Of a stretch of DNA of 64,000 nt, positions 1 to 12,188 are shown one piece after another; the first letter of the stretch is position 1; each line of letters opens with the position of its first letter. Origin of the DNA: Hypericum androsaemum. Taxonomy: Eukaryota > Streptophyta > Magnoliopsida > Malpighiales > Hypericaceae. The stretch is taken from contig OZ023186.1 in NCBI GenBank assembly GCA_963995505.1, positions 9,369,570-9,433,569 on the forward strand. The letters run 5' to 3'. The translations under genes and the position numbers were made by a program. The notes below the pieces were generated by a model that saw only the letters and a program-made list of their open reading frames with translations, was not told the origin of the DNA and did not search any database.

Positions 1-366
1 TATATGCTTGTTTCAGGCTGACTGTTGGTTTGTTGCTGTTATTTCTCGGTATGATGTGAAGAGTAAAATCAATCGAATTGTACATTGTTCAGCGTAAAAG
101 TTTTGCGGTTTTTGAATCCGATAGCGATGAATTTCTGCGCTGTAATTCGCTTCTTCTTGAAGAAGTCTAATGCCTAACCTAGCAAGAATTTGATAATATT
201 GGAACTTTTCTATCCTATCTAACAAATCGAACACATTGGCAATTTTATTGAAAAAGGGAAACTGTTTGGTAATGTATTCAGTTATCTCTCGTTCTATTTA
301 TTTGATGTTGGTTAGCTTGGGTGAGGGGTATTGATGTGTTTGCTGTATTTACCACTGGGTTTACAG
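1..366 (+). other. Intron upstream of the first visible bystin exon
   Basis: No coding exon is visible on the plus strand here. The stretch ends in a good acceptor (TTACAG at 361-366) directly before the first bystin exon, so I read it as intron. The bystin N-terminus, roughly 100 residues in plant homologues, should lie left of the window. Confidence 0.6.
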
Positions 367-3300
367 GATGAGATTGATGAGGATGATGAGAAATTACTGG
401 AGGCATTTTTGTTGAAGGATGCTGAGCCTCAGCGTACTCTGGCTGATGTCATCATTAAGAAGATAAAGCAACAAGAGTCCAATGTTTCTTCAGGTCAAAC
501 CTGTTTTTTTCTGTTTGTATATTGCTGAATTCTATGCATATGATATATGTATTGGCTTGCTTCTTTCTAAACCTTTGTTCCTTGCTTGCAGAAACTCGAC
601 AGCCACCAAAATTGGATGACTCCCTTATAGAATTGTACAAGGGGTAATGTTGATACCCTCTCAGTGATTATTTGTTGATCGTAAACAGTGAACATCATGT
701 TGTAGATTTATCCCTTAATCATGAAAATACTGTCTATATGAAAACTTTAGATATTTTGAAAAGTTATGACATTAGCACCTAGCTTGTTAATTCTCGTGTG
801 TTACGCGTTAAAACATATTTCCTGCTGCTATTTGAAGGAAATATGCTTCTTGATCTAATTCTGCAGTTGGTGAGGGCTATATGAACGAAGCATTGGATGC
901 TGGAAAAATAATCTAGTTGTTGTTATTGTTTGCAGACTTGGGGAGTTTCTTTCTAAATATACTGCCGGAAAGATGCCGAAGGCATTTAAGCACATTCCCT
1001 CGATGCAGCTTTGGGAAGATATCCTATACCTAACTGAACCAGAGAAGTGGTCTCCTAATGCTATGTATCAAGCAACAAGGATCTTTGCTTCCAATTTAAA
1101 CTCAAGGAAGGCTGAGCGCTTCTATAGATTGGTTTTGCTTCCTCGGATCAGAGATGATATTAGGAAGAACAAGAGGTTGCACTTTTCTCTCTATCAGGCT
1201 CTTAAAAAATCCATATACAAACCTGCCGCGTTCAACAAGGGAATACTGCTTCCTTTATGTAAGGTATGTACAAGCCTAAAGCATTCATTTATGAAATTTA
1301 TTACTTCATTTTTACTTGCCAATCTACTGCAGATGTCATGCTTTACTCTGGTTTCTGAAGGAGACGTAAGAATGGAATGAATAGTCATCAAAATGAAACT
1401 AACTGTGTTTCCAATTAATCGTGAAGGTGTCTGTATTTGTTCTCTCTGGTATTTGAGGTGGTTACAACATTAGTTAGTAGTCACAGCTGCAACTTACGCC
1501 TTGTAAATGGTTCTCACTTCTCACTATTTCTGATGAATTGTCAAGCTATTTCTTTGCAAAGGTTCTGATACTTTTCACGTAATCAGAATCAATATTCTCC
1601 CTTCCAAGCCACTTATCCCTCTGCTCCTCTGACGTCCGCCTTGTAAATGACCTCAAAGAACAAAGCAAAACTCTGTACCTGCCAATCTTAGCATTTCACC
1701 AAAGGCATATGCCATTCACCCTGCTACTCCCACTCAAAACACTTATTCCAAACTGACATGGCTCAATTTTTCGTGTCACATTTGTTTAATGTTAAAACTC
1801 ATTGATGTGCAGTCAGGAACCTGCAACCTCAGGGAAGCTGTCATTGTTGGAAGTGTCATTCAGAAGGTCTCCATTCCAATGCTCCATTCAAGGTTTGTTT
1901 AAATATTGTTATCTGGAAGTTTTTTTTTCTGAATGTGTTAACTGGAAGATGTTAAGCCTGTTTGGCGCATGTATAACTGATGCAATAAGCCTTTAGTTTC
2001 ATGTGATAACAAATGATTGCTTCAAAGTTCATGTTTGGGCATGAGCCAATGCTCAGTGGATTGTTTCTGATTTGTGTTAGCATTTAGCAATTACTACTCG
2101 GTGTTGTGTCCTTGAGAAGAATTGCTTCTTGCTAGATATAAGTTTCTAGCAAACCTTCAAACGGAAACTTGAATGCATCCTCCAAACCTCCAGTAACATC
2201 AATGTCAAGATCCATTTTGTATCCCCTGAAAAAAGACCCCTTTTTTAAAGTGAAATTGCAGTCTTTACTCAAAACTTATATGAATTTGCAGTGTTGCATT
2301 GTTGAAGCTTGCAGAAATGGAGTATTGCGGCACAACAAGGTATTATTTGTTTCATCTGATGTTGTTTCCATTTTCCATATTTATACCAAGATTTGCTCAG
2401 TCAAGCATAATCTTCAAACTGATAGTTGGAGCTTTGATTCTTGTGTTCAACTTCATTTCATGCTGCTTGTACCTGTAACAACCTTATATGAAAAATCTAC
2501 TGGTTCTTAAGGAGCCTGGAGTGGAAATGAACCAGTATTTTTAATGTAAAACTAAGGTCCTTATGTAAGTGTTGAAAGAAGCTTAGTTGTGTTTCTTATA
2601 CATTTGGATTGCAGCATTTGTTGAATTTTTTTCCCAAGTTTATGTAAAACTTTGTAATTTTATTACTGCTTATTCATGGTTGAAGCTTTTTGTAATCATG
2701 CATCAAAGCTGTATTTATGATGTCATTCTGTTGCATAAGAGATTGCAGGGCATTTTTGACTGGTAGCTTCAATTATAGCTGTTGAAATATCACAAACGTT
2801 CGTTCTTAAGTGCAACTTTTTTACTGCCCAAGTTTGTAGAAACTGTTCAAGGCAATTACGGAGTTGGTATATGCATATGCACATTATCTGTGTGAATCCT
2901 TGCTAATTTTCATAGCAATCATTTCTTGTTTTAATGCTGATCTGTTGGGAGATGACCTGGAATTGATTGAACTGTCAATATGTTGGATGTTTGCAGTTAC
3001 TTCATCAAGCTTCTTTTGGAAAAGAAATATGCATTACCTTATCGTGTTGTTGATGCTGTGGTTGCACATTTTATGAGATTCCTTAACGATACGAGAGTGA
3101 TGCCTGTGATATGGCACCAATCACTCCTTGCCTTCATGCAAAGGTCAGTGAGATTATGTTCCTCTTTTCATTGAGCTTCCTAGATTCTGGTCATGTATCT
3201 CTAGATGGCTTAATTTTTTTTATATAATCAGTTAATCTTAACCATGAATGGTCCGTCCGTCCTTGTTTAATCTGGTATTAGTTTAAGTTCCTCCCAATGC

Positions 3301-4358
3301 GATCCTGATTTGTCTTGTGTTTGCGGTGGGAGTGGGTTTCATGATGATTGGGCTTAATTGCTTGATACATCTTGATGACTTTAGTTTGGAGATAAAAAGT
3401 CACTTTCGACCTGATCATCTTGTCGAGTCTTGCGTTAGTTCCAACCAAAAGTTCACCTACACTAACAAAGGGGCATCATCAATGGTGAAGCCTATTCCGA
3501 AAGTTCACCTGTATTAACCTTGCACGTACTGGTTATCCGCTAAAAAACTTCCCAATGGTGTCAAATTGCATACCTATTCTGTCAATTGCTTTTTATTATT
3601 CCGCAAAAAAAGCGCAATTCACTCTTTTTGCGGTCTTTTATGCACACCCCTGCCATGTTTGCGTGTTTTAGAGACGAGTGCATGTTTTAGGTCTTTCTGT
3701 CAAGTTTTGGTCGAAATGACATGGTTTTTTGGTTTCCTTCTGACCTTCTAACTTACAATTGCGGTGCAAAATGTGTGCAGGTATAAGAATGAATTGCTGA
3801 AGGAAGAAAAGGATAGCCTTAGGACGCTGATTAAAAAGCAGAAGCATAAATTAGTAAGACAGTTCCTTTTGATAAGTAAAAATATTACAATGATATTTTT
3901 GTGGAATTTCTCTTTTAAGGTCTTCTTGGTCTTCCTCCCACACACTCCACGCCTACTGTTATCTTATATTTTTATCCACCTTTGGATTCCAGGTGACACC
4001 TGAAATTATGAGAGAGCTGGATAATAGTCGCAATCGCGGCGAGAAGGATGATCCTATGTCAATCAATATCCTTTTATTACTTAACACTTGGTGACTATTC
4101 TTCGTGCTTTCGCTAAAGTGTTTTCTTGCTTGGCCCAGTGTGCATTACTATCCTTGTCTGCAATTTTTGTTATCCGCCTTTCGCCTGTCATTTGCATTGC
4201 TGTTGCTTTTTCAATTTATCTTGATGTGTTGCTAGAATTGTTCCGATCAAGTGCATAGAACTCCTTGACTTTCATTACCATCTCCAGTCTCTATAATCAA
4301 CAAAACTATCGAAGAAGACAGGTTTGACATTCCAGACATTCCGATGGAGGAGGATTGA
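367..4358 (+). CDS. BYSL: Bystin (ribosome biogenesis factor), C-terminal nine coding exons
   Basis: Bystin/Enp1 is a nucleolar factor needed for 18S rRNA maturation and 40S subunit assembly. Coding exons read as 367-493, 592-643, 936-1263, 1813-1892, 2292-2339, 2997-3143, 3781-3853, 3993-4065 and 4279-4358. They sum to 1008 nt (335 residues plus stop), every junction keeps the frame, and eight visible introns separate them. Family hallmarks are the acidic [12 protein letters not shown] stretch, then [20 protein letters not shown], the [12 protein letters not shown] block, [39 protein letters not shown] and the C-terminal tail [16 protein letters not shown]. The first seven visible introns are GT-AG. 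The last (4066-4278) is a U12-type AT-AC intron, described separately. The first exon is outside the window, so the gene is partial by position, not by damage. No stop or frameshift is seen. Family assignment is firm; exon ends are read by eye from splice signals and homology. Confidence 0.95.
4066..4278 (+). other. U12-type AT-AC intron of bystin
   Basis: The intron begins ATATCCTTTT, the U12 AT-AC donor consensus, and ends ...TTCATTAC. CTCCTTGAC at 4261-4269 matches the U12 branch consensus TTCCTTRAY at 8 of 9 positions. Its branch adenosine (4268) is 10 nt from the intron end, inside the usual U12 window. Removing 4066-4278 joins ATC A|CA TCT and gives a continuous reading frame ([12 protein letters not shown]) into the conserved C-terminus. 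No GT-AG pair nearby gives the same reading. Confidence 0.88.
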
Positions 4359-5072
4359 AGCTCATTTTTTGGTAAGTTGGTTCTTTTGAGCTCCAATAAA
4401 CATGTTTGGCGGCCAGCTATTTCGTTGCAGGACTTTTGCAGCAGACTCGTCGGGAAACGAAGTCACGCGGACAAGAGGGTGGACAATCCCGAATTACTAC
4501 AAATCTTGCAATGTGATTACAGATTTTGTACTCTTACGATATTTATTGTGCAACTCTTCCAATCGAGTCGAATGAGTATCCAAATTTTGTTAAGAGGGTG
4601 GTTTCATGTGTAAGGTTCTTATTTCGCCTTCCAAGGCAGCTACTCTCATTTTGGGCCAACGTTCTTTGGCAATATTGCAAGCTAAGGTCTTAAACTTGGC
4701 CTTCCATTTTTAGGAGATAATTAAACTTGGCCTTCCATTTTGGTCCCGGGATTATTAGGTTGGGGTTGGAACGTTAATTAGATGACTGGATTTTGTCGAA
4801 AAAGATCTCCGGGACCAATTTTTCTTGTTTCTGGGAAGATTTTTGGCGAAAAAGTGGCCGGAGTGACCATACCTGAGTAATTTAGTATAGATTAGTGATC
4901 ATAAAGGATAAAAAAATAGTTTAGTGACCATATATAAAAAATTGTTAAAGTTCAGTGATCATGGATATTTTTTACCCCATTATGAACCGTCTCAATACAT
5001 GTTGAAGCTATTCGGATCTTAGGCTCATAACGCCAAGTTATAGGTACACCTAAGAGTTCATAACAATAGTTC
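4359..5072. other. Bystin 3' flank, no gene seen
   Basis: The presumptive bystin 3'UTR is followed by non-coding sequence. Around 4855-4970 there are three imperfect copies of a 'GTGACCAT / AGTGATCAT' motif that look like the decayed end of a transposon, but I could not find a partner terminus. Confidence 0.4.
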
Positions 5073-5625
5073 TATAAAGGCACTTGCCCGACCAAAAAAG
5101 TATTTTTGATTAATTGGTGATGATAATATTTTAGTTTAATCAAAATCTTTTGAGTTCGAGCTATTTAGTGCGTAATAGTGTTAAATACTTTTTGGTAGAA
5201 CTTTATTATCTTTCAAATGTCCTAATAGGTTCAAACCTGCATTAGTTAGCACAATAGGTTGATTCTAAAAAAATAGTTCTATAATAACATCGATCAATAA
5301 CCAAAGAGTATTTGGCCTAGCGGTACAAGCCGTAGAATGATTTGATGGAGGTCTAGGTTCAAACCCTGTCAAGGTGTATCAAAATCTCTCGAGTTTGAGC
5401 TATTGAGTACTTAATAGTGTTAAAATATTTTTTGGAAGAACTTTGCTACATTTCAAAAGTCCTAATTGGCTCGAACCTGCATTAGTTAGCGCAATAAGTT
5501 GATTCTGAAAAAATAGTTCTATAATAACATGGATCAATGACCAAAGGGCATTTGACCGGCGGTACGAGATGTAAAATGATTTGATAGAAGTCGAGGTCCA
5601 AATTCTAACAAGGTGTAATTACTTG
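5073..5625 (+). repeat. Tandem SINE-like repeat, 240-bp period
   Basis: Two copies in register (for example ATAGTTCTATAATAACAT at 5273 and 5513) repeat at exactly 240 bp, with a decayed third partial copy at the left. Each unit carries a tRNA-like head: an A-box-like TAGCGGTACAAG near 5320 and a B-box-like AGGTTCAAACC near 5353. The body is shared with other SINE-like copies in the window (5390-5510 resembles the reverse complement of 38625-38785). There is no coding potential. It is probably a tRNA-derived SINE duplicated in tandem. Confidence 0.55.
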
Positions 5626-7419
5626 GCTTAACAATTCACATTTCAGAAAAAATTACATGGATCAATGTATAACTAACTGATGCCATCTGCTCCATTGACT
5701 TCAGGATCGGCTACAACAAAGATAGACCACACTAAGCAAGTTGTAGACAAAAACAGAGACAAAAATGCCTTTAGTTGACAAGGTCTGACCTTGGACTTAA
5801 GTGTCTGATCTCATCCTCACTCCAAGTGCCAAAAAAAGGTCCAATGCCCATCTCACGTTATCTTTCTATTATTGCAGATGAGTCATGGCCATTGCCAGGA
5901 TAGCACTATCGATGGAAATTAGTCCAAGTAATCATCTAAATGAAAATTTTATGGTTTATTCTAATTGCTAGTTGAGAAATCTAATTAGTGCCAAATGTGT
6001 ATGTCTACTCGATTAGTTCATAAGATGATTTTCTCAAAAAAAAAAGTTTAATAAGATGATAAAAAACTAAGAGAGTTAGTTCAAGTGGTAAAAAATTTAA
6101 ACTTTATTAAGAAAATCTTGCATTTATATCTTACGAATAGAAATTCAATAAATATATTTCGACAATACTAACTCTAAATAATTTTTTTGAGGATATATAT
6201 GACTTTAAAAGTCTTTCATTAGTTGGATTATAATACGTAAAAGTAAAGTACACATGGCATTGGACAAGGGAAAATAAGCTAGACACAACAAAGTGCAAGA
6301 TAGATTGTGTTTTTAAACACGTCGTCGTTGAATGTGGTGAAATTGGTTATCATGGCTACCAGAGAGAGAAAGGACACGACTCTAAACAATAGACATTCAA
6401 TAATAATAAGGTGGTAGAGGAGAGAGAAAATATATATCAGGATGAGTTTTGACGTACAAAGAAAATTGTAGCTTTATTTGAGCCTCCTACCACCATACCA
6501 CATGTCTTCGTGGCAGAACTAGTCGACTTCCAATAATTGAGCATCGTGGACCAATAGCAATCTACATTATTGAGAACAAAGAATATTCCTTTCACGTGGA
6601 TTTTATACTCTCTACATAATGAGTTTTTTTCTTGTACATAGAGAACCTACTTTTGGCCTTTTGAATAAACAATTTTTTGATAAATAGATATTCCACATAG
6701 CAAAAAAAAAATCTATTCGAATAGTCAACACTGTTTATTAAAGTTGACAAATTTCTATTTGGAGGCAAAATCATTACATATTGCATGATGGAATGTCTAG
6801 TTGTTCAGTTGACTAAATCTAGCTATCATGAACAGAATAGTGACAGGTTGACCCTTCACCCCCTCTTTATCTAAAACGAGTTTCGAAAGTTGATATAAAT
6901 AGTAAAAAAATATATGTTGGTTATAATGGGAATTAACTGAAGATTGATGGTTGAAATAAAAATAGTTTTTTAGGTTTAAAGTCATTGAAGTAATTTGTAT
7001 TATTACAAATAGATATTTAAGCTCCCCACTTTCAAAAATACCCAAAAAAGCTTTTGAGTTATTCAGAACACTAAATTTATCATGTTAAAACTCCATTTTG
7101 TCCCTCTAAATGAATAAGATCACGAAATTGAAAAGACAAAAAATTGATCATTTTTCTTCCTTCTTCCGAAAACAAATCAGTTCCAAATGGACTAGATACC
7201 CTGGGCCTCTCTTCCGATTCTGAAAGTCTCGACTCCAAAGGGGTATAATTGGAGAGGGGAGGGAGAAGAAAGATTAAATTTATGATTTTTAAAAAGGTAT
7301 AATAGATTTTTCAAAATTTAGTGTATTGAATAACTTTGAAGGGTATTTATATAAGTAAATGCCTTATTGATCTATTTCCAGTAATACATGGTCTCTAACT
7401 GCATTTAACCTTTTTTATA
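5626..7419. other. Intergenic AT-rich DNA
   Basis: No gene is recognisable. A weak SINE-head-like stretch (AGTTAGTTCAAGTGGTAA near 6077) and many poly-A/T runs are present. Short open frames here are AT-rich and lack any family signature. Confidence 0.5.
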
Positions 7420-7573
7420 CTACTTGACATATAGGTCACTAGGCCAACCAATACAGGTTAGAGTTAAATAGGATCATTGAAAAATGGCAAAGCTATTCCA
7501 ACAAATATTTAACAGTGTTGTGTTACAAAGGACTCGAACTCAAGACTTAATTAAGCTATTGCTTGTTGGTTAA
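7420..7573 (-). repeat. SINE-like repeat
   Basis: On the minus strand it carries a B-box-like GAGTTCGAGTCC and the family core TGTTAAATATTTGTTGGAAT, followed by a CTTTGCCA..TCAATGATCCTA body. The same order of motifs recurs at 25815-25960, 36990-37145 and 38620-38790 (all minus), and within 5073-5625 on plus. It lies immediately left of the MITE at 7583. Confidence 0.55.
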
Positions 7574-7582
7574 TAAAAAATG

Positions 7583-8148
7583 GAAAAAGTACATTTTAGT
7601 ACCTTGTGGTATCACCAATTCTCACTTGGATATCATATGTTTTAAAACTTGTAGAACGAGGCCACTTTATTTCAAGTTTTTTATCATTTAGCAGATCCGA
7701 GGTCTGGTCCGGTGTTTTCTCGGCAAACGACATCGTTTTGAGACTATCTAAAGAAGGATGGGAGCTCGGGAGCTTGGGCGCTTGGAGAGAATGGAGAACC
7801 CAGATGTTATGGCTTGTGGAGCTCGACATTTCTTTGTGAGTGAGAGAGAGTATTTTTTGGATGTTAAGGTTGAGTTTTTTAGTAGTATATAAGATTTTTA
7901 AAAAAATTATAAAAATTTTTGGTAATTTATCCACCGCATGTCAGCATCGAGTAAACTCATTCACTACCGCATGACACATCGTGTAGGCGTCAAAATGATG
8001 CCATTTGCCCAAAAAAACCTCGGACCGAATCTCGGGTCTACTAAGTGATAAAAATTGAAATAAGTTGATCTTATTGTATGAGTTTTAAATCACATGATAC
8101 CCAAGTGAGAATTGGTGATGCCACATAGTACTAAAGTATATTTTTTTC
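7583..8148. mobile_element. Mutator-like MITE with long terminal inverted repeats
   Basis: The ends are inverted copies of each other over about 90 bp with mismatches: left GAAAAAGTACATTTTAGTAC, right (reverse complement) GAAAAAAATATACTTTAGTA, both continuing into CACCAATTCTCACTTGG. The flanks are TAAAAAATG (7574-7582) and TAAAAAATA (8149-8157), a 9-bp target duplication with one mismatch, as expected for MULEs. The interior has no transposase. Open frames of 77-112 codons on either strand run through the inverted repeats and are not credible genes. Confidence 0.72.
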
Positions 8149-8157
8149 TAAAAAATA

Positions 8158-10079
8158 TTTATAATTAGTCACCATCAACCCTAAAAAATATTTATAATCT
8201 CTCTCATTTTTTTTGGAGAATTGATCTCTCTCATTGAATCACCATTGTTGTCGTATAGGGGCATAGGATTTTGTCGGTAACCCTAAATTGTAGGTACCAT
8301 GATGTTTGTTCCTGCCATTGGCTTGCCTATAAGCCTAAAGGCAATCAAACCACCAATGAGAAGTTGCCACTCTCTACCAATTCAACGTTGGCAATCGAGT
8401 GAAAACAATATTAAAAAAAGCAACCATCACAAAAATCCCACAAAGCTTGGTGGCATTTAGATGCACTATCCCATGCATTCACCTCAGCCGCTGCTGCATC
8501 AAATAAAACTGGCTTTGACGCAACGTTTCCATTTGTTGTTTTCCACTCGCCTACTGCTTGTTTCGACGGTATTCCAATCGTAGAGTTGTCGCAAATAAGA
8601 CCAATTATGTGCCATCAGGCGGTGAAGAGAAAATATACTTTCTTTTGACTCTAATATATGCATATATCCTCTCAAAATAATATGTATATAAGCAACTATT
8701 GAAATTTGAGTCAAATATTGTAAAATCATATACAATAATGTTGTAAAAATTGTGATTCGACTAGTTGCATCGTGATCAAGCACTAACACATAATCTTTTT
8801 ATTAAAAAACTCGGATGGTGGTTTGAGTAGTGGTCAACTAGTTCACAATATAAAACTGTCCAAAAATCTCTTTTTAGTGATTTTTTGTTTTTTTATAGCA
8901 AAATTGATAATACTAGGATTTGTTATTTGTAAAACTAGTTATTTGACACTTTAACACAAAATATAATTTTTAATAGAAAATTTTTTACAAAAAACTTTTG
9001 GTATGACCGTGGGTCCAATCGATGAGACCGTCTTGCCCGAGAAGCAAATAAATTATGGATTGCCTCCAGGCCCATTTTTAAAAACATGGCTATAAAAAGT
9101 GATGATTCTCTTGGTAATTTATTTTCTATTAACAGTATTTTAATTCAATAATTTTTTAAATAAAACATTTTTTACTACTTAAAATTAAAATTTCAAACTA
9201 TAGAAAATTTGCATTATTTTTTTTGATCTCTTTTTTATTGTATTTGTTGACGCTTTCGGCATTTTTAAGGCTCATATTTTTTGACCAACTCGTTTATAAG
9301 CAATAGTAGAACGTGCGTGCACGATTCTTTCAGAAATTATGAGGTTATGGCGACGTTTAGCTGCTTTTGGTCCCTATTGGGATCAGCCGCTGATCATAAA
9401 CTAAAGTTGTCTTTGAAATAGCAATAAAGTTGATTGGATCCTTTACCATATGATACAAGAACACAAAAGGCAATATGCTACAAAAATCATAATTAGGACT
9501 CAAGAATTATTGGTGTTTTATGTCAAGTCAAGAATTATTTTTGACTTGGGAAGTAACCGGAACCTGCCAACTTTTTCCACAAAAATGAACAAGATACTTT
9601 TTTTTTGAAAGGTAAAAATAAACAAGATACTTGAATTCTAAAAAAAAATTACAAGTTCGTATTTTATGAACAGAAAAGAAATTATTGTAAAAAAATACCG
9701 AGAACATCAATATGCACAACAATATATAGTAAGGTTGTGTATTTATATACCAAGCAATGTACATCACACATAAAATAGCTCAAGTACAAGCACTAACCAG
9801 CTGAGCTTCAGTCCCAAAAGCTACGAGCTGGTCACTCAAAAAGAAAAATACGTAAACATAAACCTGAAAAGGCTTATTACTATATTATATGCTCCCTTTA
9901 CCTATAACTAACACCCTATTATAGAGGAGAAAAAGATTCCGGGGACCCTTTTATCTATCTCCAGCCATCCCTCTGGTAATCCTCCTCCTCCTAAACAAAC
10001 ACTAACAATTAAGGAAAATTAATCAACTAAGCAAGGATTAAGGCAAATCCCACTACTAACCAGCCACTCCAATTTTTGA
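8158..10079. other. Intergenic DNA and NCED 3' flank
   Basis: AT-rich non-coding sequence. The last few hundred bases, up to 10079, are the presumed 3'UTR and downstream region of the minus-strand NCED gene. No other gene or repeat with clear ends was found. Confidence 0.5.
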
Positions 10080-11924
10080 TCAAGCTTGCTTCTCCAAGTC
10101 CTTGGCAGTAACAAAAGTGCCGTGAAAGCCGTAGGGAACCCGAGATGGAAGCTTAATTTTGGCCTCCAATTTCATATCCATTGCATTCACAATTTGGAGC
10201 TCGGATTCCCATTCCTTCTCGTCGTGCACGAATACCAATATGTAGCCATCGTCCTCCACCCCCGAGGCCCCGTCTCGGGGGAGGAACAACGGCTCGCCTC
10301 CAAACTTTTGGTCGCCGTAAATGTACTTTTGGGTTTCGCCAGTGGACAGGTCAACTTTGGCGAAACCGGAGACCTTGGGCCAGGGCTCGGCTAGTGCTAG
10401 GTAGGCGAATTGAGTCCGTCTACCTAGCATGTTCCTGTTGACCATCCCTGCCTCAAAGTTGACCTGATCTGCCGCGCTATTTTCAATAGCACGGCGGACG
10501 GATTTACCCGTCCTCAGGTTCAACCTTATCTCTGAGAGCACGCTCCTGAGACTCTCGTCGCACTCGTTGAATATCGAGTCCGGCGGGGTCATGCACGATC
10601 CGATCACCACCACCTCGTCCGTCTCAGGCTCCTCCCACGCGTTCCAGAGGTGGAAGCAGAAGCACTCCGGCGCCTCGATCCACACGACCTCCGACGCGTC
10701 ACTCGCACCCTTCGAGAGCACCCCGAACCGCGAGGTCTTGTCCTTGTCGTACACGACGGGGGACCCGCCCCGGAGCATCTCCCCGAGCTTGAACACCACC
10801 TGCTGGTCCGGGATCACCACGAACCGCTCGGTGATCGCGAAGTCGTGGATCATCGTAGGCTCCTTGAGATCGATCTCCACGTCCTCGGATTTGGCTCCCT
10901 CCGGGGAGAACCTGAAGTACTTGAGGTAGGGTTTCTTGACGACGTCGTAGCTTAGGCCAAAGAGCTCGCCCGAGACGGGGTCAACCTTCGGGTGGGCGAT
11001 CATTGTGGATTCCAGCTGGCAGTCGAAGTCGAAACGACCGACCGTCTCCAGGTCGCCGGAGGGGAGCATTCGGACGTGGTACGGCATGTCGTCCTCCGAC
11101 ATCGCGAGCAGTTTTCCGTTGAAGTAGACGAGGCCGGCGTTGGCGACGCCGGAGCCTTGTGTGGGGTCCACAATCCCGAACAGCCCGCGCGCGTAGAAGA
11201 GGAGTAGCCTCGCGATCCCGGAGTGGCCGTGGAGCTCGCCGACGGCCTTGGGGAAAACCGGCCGGCCGAGATCCCTCTCCTGGACGAGCCGGTTCGTCTC
11301 GGTGAACCGGCAGGCGTAGCTAGCAGAACCGTCGCCGTCGAACCGGACGGAGTGGACCATTCCGTCACCGTCAAACAAGTGGTGGCCGGCGACGGGCGCG
11401 TGGAGCGGGTTCGCGCCGTTCCGGACGTAGACGCCCCGAATACATTTCGGAATTTCGCCCTCAACCGGGAGGCCGCGGACGACCGGTCGTTCGGGGACGG
11501 GGGAGAAGTTTCCGGATATCTGCACCGTTGGGTCGGCCGTCTTCGGGAGCGGGCGCTGTCGTTCGTGGCCGACCAGAGCTGCCTCCAACGCGTCTAAGGC
11601 CACGGAAGCTGCTCTTTGTAAAGGGTTCCACTTAGGGGCGGAAATGGTAAAAGACTTGGGATTGGTAATAGTAGAACTTGGTGTGGAGATAGTAATACTA
11701 CTAGTACTAATTCTTGTGTTGTTTTTGTTGGATTGTTTAGGGAAATGGAGGATTGGAGGAGATTGGAGGGAGCAACTAGCATTGGGCCTTCTATTGGCCC
11801 AAGAGCCCATGTAGTTGGTACTATTGTTCGGCGCAAAATTCGTTGATAATTTTCCGCTCCAACAGATACTAGGACTGCTACTCTTAGCTACTCTCATTGG
11901 CTGTGGAGGTGGTGGTGCTGCCAT
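10080..11924 (-). CDS. NCED: 9-cis-epoxycarotenoid dioxygenase, chloroplastic
   Basis: NCED cleaves 9-cis-violaxanthin or 9'-cis-neoxanthin in plastids to xanthoxin, the committed and rate-limiting step of abscisic acid synthesis. The single uninterrupted exon encodes 614 residues, the usual length, and NCEDs are typically intronless. Residues 1 to about 98 are a Ser/Thr/Asn-rich plastid transit peptide. An amphipathic helix ([17 protein letters not shown], 101-117) fits membrane association. The catalytic beta-propeller has the four Fe(II)-ligand histidines His311 (MIAHPKVD), His360 ([10 protein letters not shown]), His425 ([15 protein letters not shown]) and His601 (PYGFHGTF). [19 protein letters not shown] and [16 protein letters not shown] are NCED-type rather than CCD1/CCD4-type. 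The gene is GC-rich against an AT-rich background. The upstream region has a TATA box and a G-box, and a MULE-type element ends 434 bp before the start codon. No damage is seen. The exact paralogue (NCED1/3 type) is inferred. Confidence 0.97.
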   Translation of the reverse strand: MAAPPPPQPMRVAKSSSPSICWSGKLSTNFAPNNSTNYMGSWANRRPNASCSLQSPPILHFPKQSNKNNTRISTSSITISTPSSTITNPKSFTISAPKWNPLQRAASVALDALEAALVGHERQRPLPKTADPTVQISGNFSPVPERPVVRGLPVEGEIPKCIRGVYVRNGANPLHAPVAGHHLFDGDGMVHSVRFDGDGSASYACRFTETNRLVQERDLGRPVFPKAVGELHGHSGIARLLLFYARGLFGIVDPTQGSGVANAGLVYFNGKLLAMSEDDMPYHVRMLPSGDLETVGRFDFDCQLESTMIAHPKVDPVSGELFGLSYDVVKKPYLKYFRFSPEGAKSEDVEIDLKEPTMIHDFAITERFVVIPDQQVVFKLGEMLRGGSPVVYDKDKTSRFGVLSKGASDASEVVWIEAPECFCFHLWNAWEEPETDEVVVIGSCMTPPDSIFNECDESLRSVLSEIRLNLRTGKSVRRAIENSAADQVNFEAGMVNRNMLGRRTQFAYLALAEPWPKVSGFAKVDLSTGETQKYIYGDQKFGGEPLFLPRDGASGVEDDGYILVFVHDEKEWESELQIVNAMDMKLEAKIKLPSRVPYGFHGTFVTAKDLEKQA

Positions 11925-12116
11925 TTTCAGTAGCCTCTCACTACAATTTCCTTGAAGTACAAAAGGGTATCTCTAGTTTAGTGGTTTGCTTAGAAGCTCT
12001 CCTGAAAGGGAATATATGACCTGTTTTGACTGATGTTTTCTTTTTGCAAGTGGGAGAGAGAGAGAGAGACTTGTGTCTTAAGGTGTAGTTGAGGGTATAA
12101 AGAGGGGCGGGGATGG

Positions 12117-12124
12117 TATATATA
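12117..12124 (-). promoter_or_regulatory. NCED TATA box
   Basis: TATATATA lies 193 bp upstream of the NCED start codon on the gene's strand. A start site near 12090 would leave a 5'UTR of about 165 nt containing a CT-rich tract (12055-12069). Confidence 0.65.
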
Positions 12125-12182
12125 GGGGAAGCAGGTCCACTTCAAAAAAAAAAGGTCCACTTCAAAAGATTTAAGTGAAGAC

Positions 12183-12188
12183 CACGTG
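12183..12188 (-). promoter_or_regulatory. G-box / ABRE in NCED promoter
   Basis: The palindromic CACGTG sits in AACACGTGGT when read on the gene strand, matching the ABRE/G-box context bound by bZIP factors. It is about 60 bp upstream of the TATA box, between it and the inserted element at 12358. ABA or dehydration response is an inference from the motif. Confidence 0.55.

Noticed and set aside
5318..5365. tRNA-like A and B boxes.
   Set aside because: No acceptor stem or anticodon arm can be folded. The head belongs to a repeated SINE-like unit.
10086..11597. Several plus-strand frames of 70-124 codons opposite NCED.
   Set aside because: Antisense shadows of a GC-rich coding sequence. The minus-strand frame is a full-length conserved enzyme.
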